DNA of 64,000 bases from Ustilaginoidea virens (lineage: Eukaryota; Ascomycota; Sordariomycetes; Hypocreales; Clavicipitaceae), in assembly GCF_000687475.1 (NCBI RefSeq), contig NC_057319.1, positions 682,001 through 746,000 on the forward strand, written 5' to 3'. Position 1 is the first letter of the stretch. Every line of letters begins with the position of its first letter. Position numbers and translations under genes: made by a program. Of the stretch, positions 12,032 to 23,878 are shown in pieces. The notes under the pieces were generated by a model, which was not told where the DNA came from, searched no databases, and saw nothing but the letters and a program-made list of their open reading frames with translations.

Positions 12032-13801
12032 TCAAGACGCGGCCGTCATCTCCACCGCCATCTCCGTCACCGCAATCACCCTTTCCGACGAATCCACCGC
12101 AGTGCCCGCCTTGGGGAGCAGCTCCGGCAGCAACATGCCGCAGCCGAGCTCTCGTCCAGGCCAGGCGCTTTGCAGGCCGTGCCAGCACTCGAAGCTGACG
12201 CCGGCCTCGGGGAAGTCCCCGAAATCACACGAAGCCCCCGTCGACGAGTCCAGCGAGGGATACACCCGCGAGGTCAGCGCGAACCGGTCGTTGGCGTAAA
12301 CCTCGATGATGGACACGTCGACAAAGACCCTGACGTCGAGATGCTCCCCCGGCAGGAGCCTCAGGCTGCCGCTGTCGGGTGTCGCGGTGCCCAGCTGCTT
12401 GAGGGAGGATTTCGAGCGGTCCACGGTGATTTCCTGGCGTCTTGTGTCAAAGATGATCCTGGTGACTTCGGCCGAGTCGGGCGCCTGCAGGACGTTGAGG
12501 GTGAAGCGCTCGGCACCCGTCAGGTTGGAGAAGGTTGCTCTGACTTCGTAGTTTTGCGACTGGAGCCGGCTGAAGCTGGCGAGCGAGCACGGAGCCGCGG
12601 GCCTGAGCTTCTCGAGCTGCGGTGCCGGCCGGACGCCGAGCGTCGTCATGGTGCCGGCTGCGTCGTCGACCTGCCACTCTGGCCACGAGGCCGCGCGGGC
12701 GTCCAGGGGCCGGCAAACTTGGACGAGCTCTCTCGGCAGCCCCAGGCAGCCGGCCCAGCCTTGGCCTTGCACCACGTGCTTCTTTGCCGTCTCGTCTGCC
12801 CAGCCCAGCTGCAGCAGGCGGTTCTCCTCGTCCCGGAAGACGTGGGCCGCGTACAGGATGCCGTGGTCCAGCATGCTGTGGCTGTCGATGCGGAAGCGAG
12901 GCGCCGCCGTGGCGCCGTCGAGGACGAACTTGCCGCCCAGCCAGAGGATGTAGTGGCCGTTGTGGTGCTTGCTCCCCTCCGTTTCTTCCACGCCGACAAC
13001 GAGGTAGTCGGTGTCGCCCACGCTGAAGAAGCTGGCGCACTCAAAGCTGATGCCCCATCTCCGGCTGCTGCGGTCGGAAACCAGGCTGTGCAGGTCCACG
13101 TCCAGGAGGAGCGAGACGTACTCCCACGACTGCAGGTCCGACGACTTGTACAGGTGGAGCTCGGGGCCGCGGCCGCGCTCCCCGGACGCCAGCAGCATGT
13201 AGTCTGTGAGGCGGCTGATGCCCAGGGCATCCGACAGCGAGCGGCTCGGGGAGACAAAGGGGTCCCTCCACCCCGTGGTCGCGGCGGCCCGGGGCGGCCC
13301 CCGCATGAGGGGGTTGGCCGCGTGCCGCACCCAGGTCTGGCCCAGGTCCGTCGAGATGGCGACCGACTGCGTTTCGCAGCCCTCGAGGTAAGGCTTGGAC
13401 CAGTGGATGGGCACGGCGGACACGCTGGTGTAGAACAGGTACAGCACGCGCCGGCCGTCGACCAGCCTCGAGACGATGGATCCCGAGAAGACGCCGGCGC
13501 AGTCGTACGAGCTGCCGTTCCAGATGGCGGGCATGCAGTCCTGCCAGGTGACGAGGTCGTCGCTCTTGGCCATGCCCCACGCGCAATTGCCTCCCTCGGT
13601 GGTCCCGGGATTCCACTGGTAGCAGATGAGGTATTGCCGAGACTCTGGAACGTATACCGCGCCGCAAGGGTCGTTGGACCACGAGTGCGGCGCGATAAAG
13701 TGGCAGGTTGGACGGTGTCGAGAGTAGGCCATTTCTCTGGGCGCCGGAGAAAGCAACAAGTCGTTGGGGGAGACGTTGAAGAAGTAGGAGGAAGGGTGCA
13801 T
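12032..13801 (-). CDS. GH32 beta-fructofuranosidase family protein
   Basis: A single-exon 589-aa glycoside hydrolase of family GH32, which hydrolyses beta-fructosyl bonds in sucrose, inulin or levan. The five-bladed propeller motifs are visible: HSWSNDPCG, where Asp44 is the nucleophile and Ser replaces the usual Met/Leu before Asn; FSGS near 106; GWRDPF (Arg-Asp-Pro 179-181, transition-state stabiliser); and SFECASFF (Glu254, acid/base). A beta-sandwich module fills the C-terminal part, with recognisable late features such as DVSIIEVYAND. No signal peptide is seen at MHPSSYFFNV, unlike most fungal inulinases and invertases, so an intracellular enzyme is likely. Its placement between P450 and NRPS may be chance. 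An equally long open frame on the opposite strand is a GC-bias shadow. Confidence 0.92.
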   Translation of the reverse strand: MHPSSYFFNVSPNDLLLSPAPREMAYSRHRPTCHFIAPHSWSNDPCGAVYVPESRQYLICYQWNPGTTEGGNCAWGMAKSDDLVTWQDCMPAIWNGSSYDCAGVFSGSIVSRLVDGRRVLYLFYTSVSAVPIHWSKPYLEGCETQSVAISTDLGQTWVRHAANPLMRGPPRAAATTGWRDPFVSPSRSLSDALGISRLTDYMLLASGERGRGPELHLYKSSDLQSWEYVSLLLDVDLHSLVSDRSSRRWGISFECASFFSVGDTDYLVVGVEETEGSKHHNGHYILWLGGKFVLDGATAAPRFRIDSHSMLDHGILYAAHVFRDEENRLLQLGWADETAKKHVVQGQGWAGCLGLPRELVQVCRPLDARAASWPEWQVDDAAGTMTTLGVRPAPQLEKLRPAAPCSLASFSRLQSQNYEVRATFSNLTGAERFTLNVLQAPDSAEVTRIIFDTRRQEITVDRSKSSLKQLGTATPDSGSLRLLPGEHLDVRVFVDVSIIEVYANDRFALTSRVYPSLDSSTGASCDFGDFPEAGVSFECWHGLQSAWPGRELGCGMLLPELLPKAGTAVDSSERVIAVTEMAVEMTAAS

Positions 13802-15735
13802 TGAGCGGGAGCCGAAGAGGGAGCGGAGGATAAATACAAGATCTGGTTTCCGGAGCTAAAGAATCGTCCAAGAGGGAACCGGGTCGGAGCCGTGGAATCC
13901 ACGACGAGACATTGATGAGAACTGGATGGAGGGCGTGTGCAGAGTGACTGCTGGTGGGTGCCGGGGAGGGGTGGAGCCGCCGAAGGGGGGGGCGTGCCAC
14001 AGTCTGCCTGATGCCATTGACTGCCTGCCGGTGCCATGTGGGAATTTTATATCTGCCGCCCCGCTTTTTGTACTGCGCGCACGCCTGTGACGCCTGCGAT
14101 CGGCATGGCGACTACCCTGCACACCCAGATACGGCAGCCCTTTCTCCCCCCAGGCACATGAGAGATCCGGAAAATAGCAGTCCTATCGGGCGGAGAGCCT
14201 GAGGAGTCTGAGACTGGCAACAAGTCGTGCTGCAGGCAACTTGCGTCCCAATAGCGCTGAAGCGTGAAATGTACGGTGTGTCCACGGAAAACACTAAAAG
14301 TGGGGCGGTAGCTAGCACCTGGTAGCTAGCCATGTGGCGCCTCGTCGGACCGACAAGGACGCCTCCCGGGGGTGGCCGCATAGAACCAAATCCGGCCAAA
14401 GGTGACAGCCGACGGCCAAATACCAGGGCCTGAACCGGGGGCCAGAGGTTGCCGGGAGCTTTGCAACCTAGCCTTGCTTGCCCATCTCGCTAGAAGGCCC
14501 CTGCCTGGTCGGCCTCGTGATCAGCTAGCGAGCCATCTCGGGAATCACGCTCGCAGTTTTCAATGTTCTGAAATGAATTTCCCTCGCCAGGTGCAGCGCG
14601 GTATGCGGGGGCAGGAGCGCCATTTATGCCAGCTGGCAGTGACGGTTGGACGCTGCGGTAGGCCTTTTTTTACTTTCTTTGGTGTGCCGAGAGGGAGGTT
14701 GGCGGCAGGAACAACGCTGACGTTTCGGCAAGAGTCAACGAGGGCGGTGGCGGCCGAGCTTTATCAGCAAGTGGATGGGGGATGAGGGATGGTTTGAGCT
14801 TTGCGTCGATTGTATCGTTATCCCCCCTGTCTGCCGCAACCAGGCTGTTCTCCGCACGCGAGTTCCGCTTCGGGGTCCGTGAGAAACCCGCAGAAGCAAC
14901 GGCCAATGAAAGGCATCCCTCTCAGCTGGATGGCTTGCTGGTAAGTGTGCCCAGAATTGTCTCTTAGTAGTCTCTTGTAGCTAATCATGTCGTCAAAGTG
15001 ACATGTCCGACATCATGGCTCGATGCCAATCAGAGTCACCTCAAGCCCCGAGCAGCGCGTTCGAATCGTGCTTCAAGTCTGACGGCAATTCCGAGGCGCA
15101 AGGGAGCAAACATATTTGACACAGCCGATATCAACAGGAGTTGGGCGTGGTTGCATCAATGTCACCGAGATATCGACATATACAGCACATGCAAATTGAC
15201 GGCTGCTCGTTTCCAAGGGCACCATCAACGCAACCGAGCTTGAAAATCAAAGAGAAAGAACACAAAGTTACCAGGCAGTCAGGCACAAAAGACTGCTTGG
15301 CGTTGAGCTTTCTTGACTGCCTCCTTTGCGTGATAAATCGGTCAGCCCCGGAGAGAGAAAAATCAATAACCTCTCAATGTACGTGATACCGTTTCATCGA
15401 CTTTCGAGACGCGGCTATTGCTCCTCGTGCCGGCCCGGTTTGAACAGTTTCAAATCAGCAATCTAGCGCACAATGGGGTGGGGGATTTCATACGTGATGC
15501 GCGGAAAACTGTGAGCGAGGGACGTTGCAAGAGCGGCGGCATAGCAAAATGTTTATCAATCCGAAGAAACTATCATACAGTATTCCATTTGTAACCTACT
15601 ACACGTCGTCGGCCAGTTCTAACTCGCATTGCGTCGTACATACCGCAGACTGCTTACAGCTTACATCAACCACGAATGCGTGTCCCCATGCAAAAACAGT
15701 CAACGCGATCATTTTTCGGCAGCTGGAAACGTTCA
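13802..15735. other. Intergenic region between GH32 and the NRPS 3-prime end
   Basis: The first few hundred bases are probably the GH32 promoter. A TTTTATAT box on the plus strand at 14,045-14,052 reads ATATAAAA on the minus strand, about 244 bp before the ATG. No protein or RNA gene is recognised in the remainder; 15,380-15,735 is likely the NRPS 3-prime untranslated region. Confidence 0.45.
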
Positions 15736-18700
15736 TCACGGCAAAGGTAAACAGGAGCAAAGCTCCCGCAACACCGGCTGCTTGAACACGTCCCGCACCG
15801 TCAGCAACAAGCCGCTCTTTCTGGCCAGCCCGACCAGCTTCATGGCGAGAATAGAATCTCCCCCTATCCGGAAGAAGTTGTCCCCGAGGTCAATTTCATC
15901 GGGCTTCATGCTGAGGGCTTCTGCCCATAGTCCTTGCATCTGCTTCTCCACGACCTCTGACGGCGCGTGCTTCTCAGCCGCGCGGCTCGACGCCGTCATC
16001 TCCGCGACAGTCAGTTCGGACGCGTGTTGCCGCAGAGCCAGTCTATCTACGCGGCCGTCGTCTGCCGCTACGAATACATCACGGCCGAAAGGAATCAGGA
16101 CGGCGGGGATCATGACGCCGGGCACCACGCGCGCCAGGGCTCGTCTGACGCGGGACGAGATTTCCTGCACAGCCGTCTCGTCGCGGCCCTCGCTCGCACG
16201 GTCCGTGGAAACGAACGCTGCGAGAATCTTCCCCTCACCGTCTTTGGTCTGCACTAGCTCCACCACGACCTCGGCCGGGGTCCACTCCGTCTTGAGGGCG
16301 GATATTGTTTCTCGGACACGCTTCTCGACCGTTTCCAGGTTGAAACGCCGCCCACGGAAGGTGACCTCGGTGTCTTTGCGTCCTTGCACTTGGAGAGAAC
16401 CCCGGTGGTGGTACCGAGCGAGATAACCCGTGCGGTGTCCCCTGCGGCCGGCCACCCGGTCGAGCCATGCAGCTTGCTGCTGAGTGGAAGCAGCATCGGA
16501 GTGGAACGTCGCGTCTAAGCCCTTGGTCCCAACCCTGGAAATTTCCAGACACAGCTCGCCGACGGCACCGATCGGAGCCAGCCTCTGCGGGTTGTCTGTT
16601 TCGACTATCCACGTGTGCACGTTGAGGAGCTGCGCCATCAGCTGATCGGCGGCATATTGGCCGGCTTTTACCGAGCCGGCGCCCGAGTTCCAGCGGCAGA
16701 TGTCCAGCAAGTCGTGACTGTTCACCAGGGACATGTCATCCAGCTTCTTCCCATGAAAGGAGCGGTCCAGGAACTGAGCAAGTATATGCGTGAATTGATT
16801 GTACCACCGCGTCACCTGGCTTTTTCCTACGAGGGCGGTGTTGTATCTGACGGTGACGCGCGAACCCGCAGGTCTGACCTCGTAAGTTACCAGAATCGCG
16901 AATGGAACAGGCGGTGGTGTGGTCTCATCATCGCCCCCAGCAATCACGGACAAGATGGTTTGGAAGTCGCAGGCCAAGGCGCAGTTGTCGTCGATGCGGC
17001 GGATTTTCTCCAACCCCGTCTTGCAGAATTGCCTCGCATCGCGTTCTTGCTGCTGTATTGCCTGGAGAAACGATTCAATCGTGTCGTTTCTGTCGACCGA
17101 GATGCGTACCGGGAGCAGGGCGCTCTCAACAACGGCTCCGAAGACGGCTTCTGTTGAGCCAACGAGGCTGGAGGCTAAGAGTGCCCAGGCAGCTCTTATG
17201 GATGCGACGGCGGCAGCGTCTTCGAGGTCGCCAATGTCACAGCTCGGATGGAAGACGGCCTCTGCCCAGATCTCTTTTGTGCCGTGTTGAAACGGCTGAA
17301 TCTCCGGAAAGTGAGAGCCCGTTGTGCCCTCGAATTGGGTCTTCCAAAAGGCAGTCGTCGTGGCCTCGTCGCTGCCCACCAGGTGCCTGTGAAAGCTGTT
17401 GGACGTTTCCTCGCCGACTTCACCATAACCGTTGACCTGTGCGGATGCCGAATCGAAATTCCCCAGGAGCAAAAAGTCGACCGCAGCAGACAATACGCCG
17501 GCAACTTGCCTGACAACTTCACGGCTTATATTTGGCTGCCTGTACTCTATCGAGGCGTCAAGCAAGTCCCCGTCGAAACTCACATGAAGAGTGAGGTCAA
17601 ACTAGCAAAACATTCATTAGCCCTACTCTTCTTCTCCTCACGCGCCCCCTCTCCCTGTCTCACACAAGAAAGACAAAAACAAAAAAAGCAAAAAAAAATT
17701 GGAAAAGCAAAACGCGCAAAACTTACCTCGTGGTGGTCAGCTTCCGCAACTGGCACCAAGCTTAGACTCTGCTCAACAGCGGCCGCTGACCGTTCTGATT
17801 CCCGAACCGAAATGGACGTGTTGAAGAGCTTCTTGTCAGATATACCCAGCATGTGCTGAACCTCGGCCAACGACGTGTGCTGCATCGACAAGCGCTCAAT
17901 AGACTTTGCATTGACGGCCTTGAGAATCCCTCGTGAGGCTCGCGCAGGTCTATGCGGCTGATGAGCAAGTTAGCCAGGGGACCAACCATGCTTTCGATAC
18001 CGTCTATTGGCGCGTCCCGACCAGACGCCACGTATCCAAAGCAGACGTCATGCGTGCCCACAAAGTACCCCAGGGTCATTGCCCAGACTACCTGGAAGAA
18101 GACGGCTCGGGTGACGCCAGCGGCTCTGCAGAGGGAGGTTGGTCCATCGCCCGGCAAGTCAAGGGCCCATACGTCGCTCGAGGTGTTGCTACGAGTCCCG
18201 TCTAGCACATCGGAATCGAGCGTGTTGGAGATGGGAAACTCGCAGGGCTTCACGCCCGCGAGCATGGATGCCCACGGTGCCAGCCTCTGGGCAGTTGGCA
18301 CACTGCATATGTAGCGCATCATGTCGCTGAACGGAGGCGCGGGAGCAGGGGTGATGCCGTGGTAGATGCAGACCAGGTCGTGCAGTATGGCGGACATGGA
18401 CACGGCGTCGATGAGGGCGTGGTTGATGTCAAGGCGACACGCCATGTCTCCGCTATCAGACCTGCATATCGTAAAGGCGTGCTGGGGCTCGTTCGAGGCA
18501 AATCTCGGGGATTCTGCGCGGCCGAGGACCGTTTCCGGCGCCTCTGCGCCAGAGCTACGTGTTGCGACTTGGCTTTGAACCTCTCGCAGAACGACCTGCA
18601 AGTACCCCTTTCCTTCGGGATGGAGGGCAAAGACCGTCGACAGGATCGTGTGTCTCTTGACCACCGCCCTCCAGGCCGTCTCCATCCGGACAGGGGCATC

Positions 18701-21700
18701 CCCATCGATGGTAGTGGCCCCGTCTTTGCCTACACAGCGCCAGATGGAGGAGGTGTCGTACGAGGCATCCTCCTTGTCCAGGCTCAGCAAGATTCCCTCC
18801 TGGAGCGGCGAGCAAGGCAATAGGTCGGCGACGTTGTCTGGCCGTATTCCCAAGCCAGGCAGCTGCTCTCTCATCAACCGGTCAAAGCCCTCGTACGGAA
18901 CACGCAGCAGCGGCACATCGCCGAGTGTAAGAGCAGGCCGCGACCGGGCTAACTCTTCCACGGCGCTTTCCACCTCGCGGCCAAACGCCGCGACCCAGCG
19001 CCTCAGCCGGTCGCCGTGTCTGATGTTTCGATTTGTCTGGAAGCTGACGGTGAGCATGTCGCCCTCGACGTCACCGTTGATCTCGATGACGGTGGGACGT
19101 CGCGCGCTGCCCGCGATGACGGACACGCTTTCCGCATCGCCCCTCATCTGCGGCGAGTACCTGAACAGGCCGTCGTCTGCTTCGAGCTGCTGGAACCGAC
19201 CGGTGAGATTAAACGTCACCTCGCACTGGTCGTGATGGCGGAAGGCCTCACGCCCGGACTGGCTGTAGAAGCGGCAGGCAAAGTACGGCAGGCCTTTGCC
19301 CGGTATGGCCCTGCGCGTGTCCTTAGCCAGCCTGATGGCGTGAAGGACCGAATCACCCGCCGTGACGGCCACTGGAACGGGGCAGATGGTGGTGAACCAG
19401 CCGACGGTTCCCGAGACGTCGGTATGGCTTTGCATCTGCTCGCGGCCGTGACCCTCGATCCAGGGGACAAGCGGGTCCCTCTCGGGAAAGGCCTCGGCGA
19501 AGGAGTGGACCATGGCGCCGAGGAGGATGTCAATGGGCTCCGTGCGCAGGCTCTCGTTGGCTTGTCCGTAGAGGAGGCTGGTGACGAGGGAGTCGAAGAC
19601 GTGCAACGCGGCGACGCTGCTATTGGCCATTGTGTCGTCGGCAGCGTCGAGCCCCCAAAAGCCCACGTTGGCTGGGGGCACGCTGAACGGCAGCACGTCC
19701 ATGGGGGACAGGTGGCGGCTGGCCCTGATCTGCTCTTGTATCCAGGAGCGCCACGACACCGTGGGCGCGGAGACGAGCTTCCCCTGCTCAATGTGATCTT
19801 GAAGGTCGGCCCAGATGACTCTCCAGGACACGAGGTCCACGACTAGGTGATGGGCCGACAGTGTCACAAGCTGCGACCCGTCCGGCAGGTTGAACAGGTC
19901 GCAGGCGAAGACCGGCCCGCTTCTGATGTCAAAATTCTCCTGCCGCCACTGCGACAGCTGTGTCACCTGGTCCTGTCCCGAGACGGAGTGTTCCTCAAAG
20001 GCAAACGAGCCAGGTCCGCTCGCCGAGATGCTCTGCGTCCACCCCGTCTCGCCCCTTGGGGGATGAAACCGCGCGCGAAGAATGGAATGACGCTCCGCCA
20101 AATCCTGCACGGCCGCTGCGATGCTCTCTCCTGCCACCTTCTTGCCGAGCTCCAGCACAAAGGACTGGTTGAAGTGGTTCAGGCCGTCGGGGAATTCCGT
20201 GAAAAACAGCTGCTGGATGGGCGACAGGTCAAAGGGCTCGTCCACCCGCTCTTCCTGGTCTTCAGCCGCCGAGTCGAGCAGCAACGCTTTCTGGCAGATC
20301 GGCTTGCACCGCCCCGCCAGGCTTCGTATCGAGCCCGCCTCCAGGACGTCTCTGACCGTCGTGGCCAGGTTGCGCTGCCGGCACTGAGCCACGATCTGCA
20401 TGGCCGAGATGGAGTCACCGCCGATCCTGGTAAAGGCTTTGGAAGCTGACACCTCTTCCGCGGGTAGGTTGAGTACCGACATCCAGATCTGTTGAAGTAC
20501 CTTTTCCGTATCGGTCAGAGTCTCGTGGACGACGGACTGCTCCGTGACGCTTCTTGGTTGCCCTCGATTGCCGTTCCACGCTGATTCGGCAATGCTGACG
20601 ATCTTGCGCCGATCCAGCTTTCCCGAGGGTGTCAGCGGGATTCCCTCGACCGCAATGTACGCAACCGGCACCATGTAGACGGGGATTCTGGAGCTGAGGT
20701 TCTCGCTGCTCGCTGAAGCCAGATGCTGCACCCGGGCCTGAAGCTCGCCTTGCTCCATCTCCCCCGTCTGGCATTCCAGAGAGACGAGCGCCACCAGAAC
20801 CGGGCCAGAGCTTGACTTTGGGCGAATGCTCTCCACCACGACCGTCACTGATCTGATGTCGTCGCCCTTGTACAGCTTCATGCTCTCAGAGACCTGATAT
20901 TCCACCTCGCCCAGCTCCACGCGCTGTCCGCGAATCTTGACCTGCGTATCTTTGCGGCCGATGAAAACAAGCTCTCCCGACGGCAGATAGCGAACCAGGT
21001 CCCCGGTGCGGTACAAGCAGCCCCTTCGTCCCTCCTGGTCCGTCGTCCCACGGAGCAGCCACCTAGGGCTCTCGACAAATGACTGGGCAGTCTTTTCCGG
21101 ATTGTTAAAGTAGCCCTGACCGACGAGAGGCCCCTCGATCCAGAGCTCGCCGACTTCCCCAAGAGGGACCAGCATCTCCGGGTTGTGGGCATTCACCACC
21201 CACGTGCACACACCTATGCCCCGGCCGATCGTAATGGTGGGCAGCCTGACTTTTCCGCAAGTGACGCTCGTCGTGCACTCGGCCGGTCCGTACGCGTTGA
21301 TGATGGTTGTCGCGTTGCCGGCGAGAAGGGCATCCGTTGGCTGCACGGCTTCCCCCCCCAAAGTAAGCACATCCAGCTTGGACAGCACGTCCGGGCCTAG
21401 CATCCTCGCCAGCGAAGTTGTCATGTCAACGAGGTTTGCGCGGTACTTGGTGATGGATTCGGCCAGTTGGTTTTCGCGCTCAAACGCAGATGGGACGCAG
21501 ATGCACCCTCCAGTGGTGAAGGAATGCAGCAGGTTGGCCCACGTGACGTCGAAGGCGTACGATGAGAAGTCGAGGATCCTAGACTTCTCCGAGTAGAGCA
21601 GATGTTCTTGCTGGTGTGCAATCGCAGAGCAAAAGTTTTGATGCGATATCATGGCGGCCTTGGGTGTCCCTGTGCTGCCAGATGTGAAGACGACATAGAG

Positions 21701-23878
21701 CGTCTGGCTGGGCTGCACCGAGGGCAACTCGACAACTTGCTCCGGAGGGGCTACGCTGCGGCTCCGAGGTCCCACAACCAGCATGTCCACGTCTTCGGCA
21801 ATCAGCTTCTTTGCTAGACCGGTGTTCTCGACGGACGAGATGGCGAGGCGGAAGGGGATCTGCGCGGCAAGAGATCGCAACCTCTCCTCGGGTAGAGTCA
21901 TGTCAAACGCTACGCAGGCTCCTCCGGCCTTCATGACGGACAGGGCGGCAACGGGCATCCACATGGACTTTTCGAAAAAGAGAGGGACAAAGGTCCCCGC
22001 CGCGCCCATGGAAACAAGCCTGGACGCCAGGTTGCCGGACAAGTCGTGCAGCTGACTGTAGGTCAAGTCGCCGTCCCAGGCGCACACCGCCGGGGCCGAG
22101 GGCTGCTGCTGCACACGCTGTGCAACCAGATGGTGTATGCAAGCATGCCTCGCCGGTGGCACGCGCTGGTTCCAGCCCCAGATCCGATGCAGCCCAAAGG
22201 GAGTCTGGGTCTCAGCTGCAATGCTACCCACCCTGTGCGAGTAGTGGCTCTCGTCGGAGAGCAGGCGCAGCACCGCAGCCAGGTTCCCCGCGACGTGCCG
22301 CACCTCGTCCCGCGATATCAGGCTGCTGTCAAAGTCGAGGAATATATGCGCCGACCGAGACTCGACGTTGCACTCGATAATCAGGGCATTCGTACTAAAG
22401 TCTCGCCAGGCATTCGTGCTCGTCTCGTCGTCAATCTCGGGAAGCAAGGGGCTGCCGGCGTCTTGGTCACCACGCCGTCCTCCGCCAGCGCCGCCGGTTG
22501 ACTGGACAATCAGAAGCGTCTGGAAGTCGCAGGCCAAGCCGGCTTCCTCGCTCACGCGACGTATGTACTGCAGCCCGGTCTGCTCAAAGGGAATTAGGTC
22601 AGCAGACTGGCGCTGTATGCCTTGCAGAAAGGCGTCGACATGCTGGTCGGCGTCGACTCCGATCCGGACCGGAAAGGTGGCAATGGCCGGGCCCACCATG
22701 ACCTCGATGCCGCCGACCGGAGCCTGGCGTCCGTTGACGGTGACGCCGAGGATGGCCTCGTTCGCGCCGGTGCAGGACGCCGCAACCACGGCCCACGCAG
22801 CCCGCAGCAAGATGGTGGGCGTGTACTCGACGCCGCTCCATTTCAGACGGTCGACTGTAATCTCAAGTCGACAGTCGGGCGCAGGGCTGGGGGTCCCGGC
22901 CTCCCACGCGGGGAAATGAGCGCCCTGGATCTCGGAAAACTGGCTTTGCCAAAACTCCGACTTGGTCCTCTCGTCCACCCCGGAAACGTAGTCGAGAAAG
23001 TCGTCCATGGCGTGCAGGTGCTGCAATTCACCACTTTGGCCGTATACCTGCTCCACCTCGCGGAGCATCAGGTCCATGGACCACCCATCGTAGATGGCGT
23101 GATGCATCTCCCACAGGAGCACGCCCTCTCCGTCAGCACCGCGAGGCAGCATATGGAAGCTGGTGAGTCTCGTGCCCAGCCCCATGGGCGGCTTGGCTTG
23201 GGCAGCCTCGCTCTCCCAGTGTGCTTCCTCGGCCAGGACAGCCTGGACGATTCCATGTCCAGGTATGCTGACCATTCTTGTGCGGAGGATGGGGTTCATG
23301 ACCACCACCTGGTTGCACGCATCTCGCAGCCTGTCGAGGTGAATGGACTTGTCGATTCGGAACTTCATCCTGGCCACGTAAGCCCCCGGGTCTTTGCCGG
23401 TGAGGGCTAGCAGGCCTTCCTGGAGGGGCGTACAGGGCAGAATGTCGACAATGCTGCCCTCGTCCACCTGACAGACCCTGGAAGCATAGGAGCGCATCTC
23501 ATTTTTTGCGGCGAGTTTGGTGAGCCCCGTCTGCCCGTTGGCCCGGTAGCTGTTGTTTTGCCGCAGCGCCGAGACGTCTTTGAGCACCGGGTGAGTGTAG
23601 ACATCTCTGGGGGTCAACTGGACGCCATTTGCGCCGCAGAGCCTACAGAGGGAAAAGACCTTGCAAGCGTCGCCGCCGAGCTTGAAGAAGTGACTGTCTC
23701 TGGCTAGGGATTTTGCATCGGCTCCGAGGACAATGGCCCACGCGGTCTGCATGGCAATTTCAGGCCCACATGGCGGTCGTTCAATATCCGTCACATCTTT
23801 CTCGGTGGCGTCCGCTACGTCAATACTGGCGGGCTTTGACAAGAAGTACTGCAGAATTGGCGGCAGATCAAGACTCAT
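15736..23878 (-). CDS. Nonribosomal peptide synthetase, degenerate and frameshifted
   Basis: Exon 1 runs 23878 to 17727 and exon 2 17601 to 15736, with intron GTAAGT...GCTAG. Domains by residue of the first frame: an N-terminal carrier (about 35-105) with LGGDAC, so Ala71 replaces the phosphopantetheine Ser; condensation C1 (about 145-540, HHAIYDGWS at 259-267); adenylation A1 (about 570-1,095, FTSGSTGTPK, NAYGPAE, YRTGDL, PSGKLDR); carrier T1 (IGGDSI, Ser1156); epimerisation E (about 1,210-1,655, HHLVVDLVSW at 1343, EGHGRE, VGWFTT); condensation C2 (from about 1,680, NHALIDA at 1819). At about 17,927-17,933 the reading frame must shift by one base to continue C2. After C2 come a condensation domain lacking its His-motif half, an adenylation remnant keeping only the C-terminal subdomain (RTGYLARY, GRKDTEV), and a final carrier IGGDSI (Ser codon 15853-15855). 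No thioesterase, reductase or terminal condensation domain follows. Hand-read A1 pocket residues are D777, V778, A781, D818, T839, G841, A862, T870, S871 and K1087; I do not assign a substrate. Confidence 0.88.
17924..17936 (-). other. Apparent one-base frameshift inside the NRPS
   Basis: Condensation-domain homology runs without a length gap from VGPLANLLISRIDLREPHEG in one frame into ILKAVNAKSIERLSMQHTSL in another. The change of frame falls at a short G run (CCC on the plus strand). One base too few is present, or two too many. No GT-AG intron can replace it without deleting the conserved VGPLANLL segment. A sequencing or assembly error cannot be excluded. Confidence 0.75.

Noticed and set aside
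11996..13804. 602-codon open frame opposite the GH32 gene
   Set aside because: It mirrors the GH32 coding sequence; GC-rich codon use removes stops on the other strand. No family motif.
15003..15080. tRNA-like B box GTTCGAATC
   Set aside because: No matching acceptor, D and anticodon stems could be folded around it.
17880..18010. An intron to explain the NRPS frame change
   Set aside because: Possible GT-AG pairs would remove VGPLANLLISRIDL, which is conserved in condensation domains; homology lengths fit a one-base change better.
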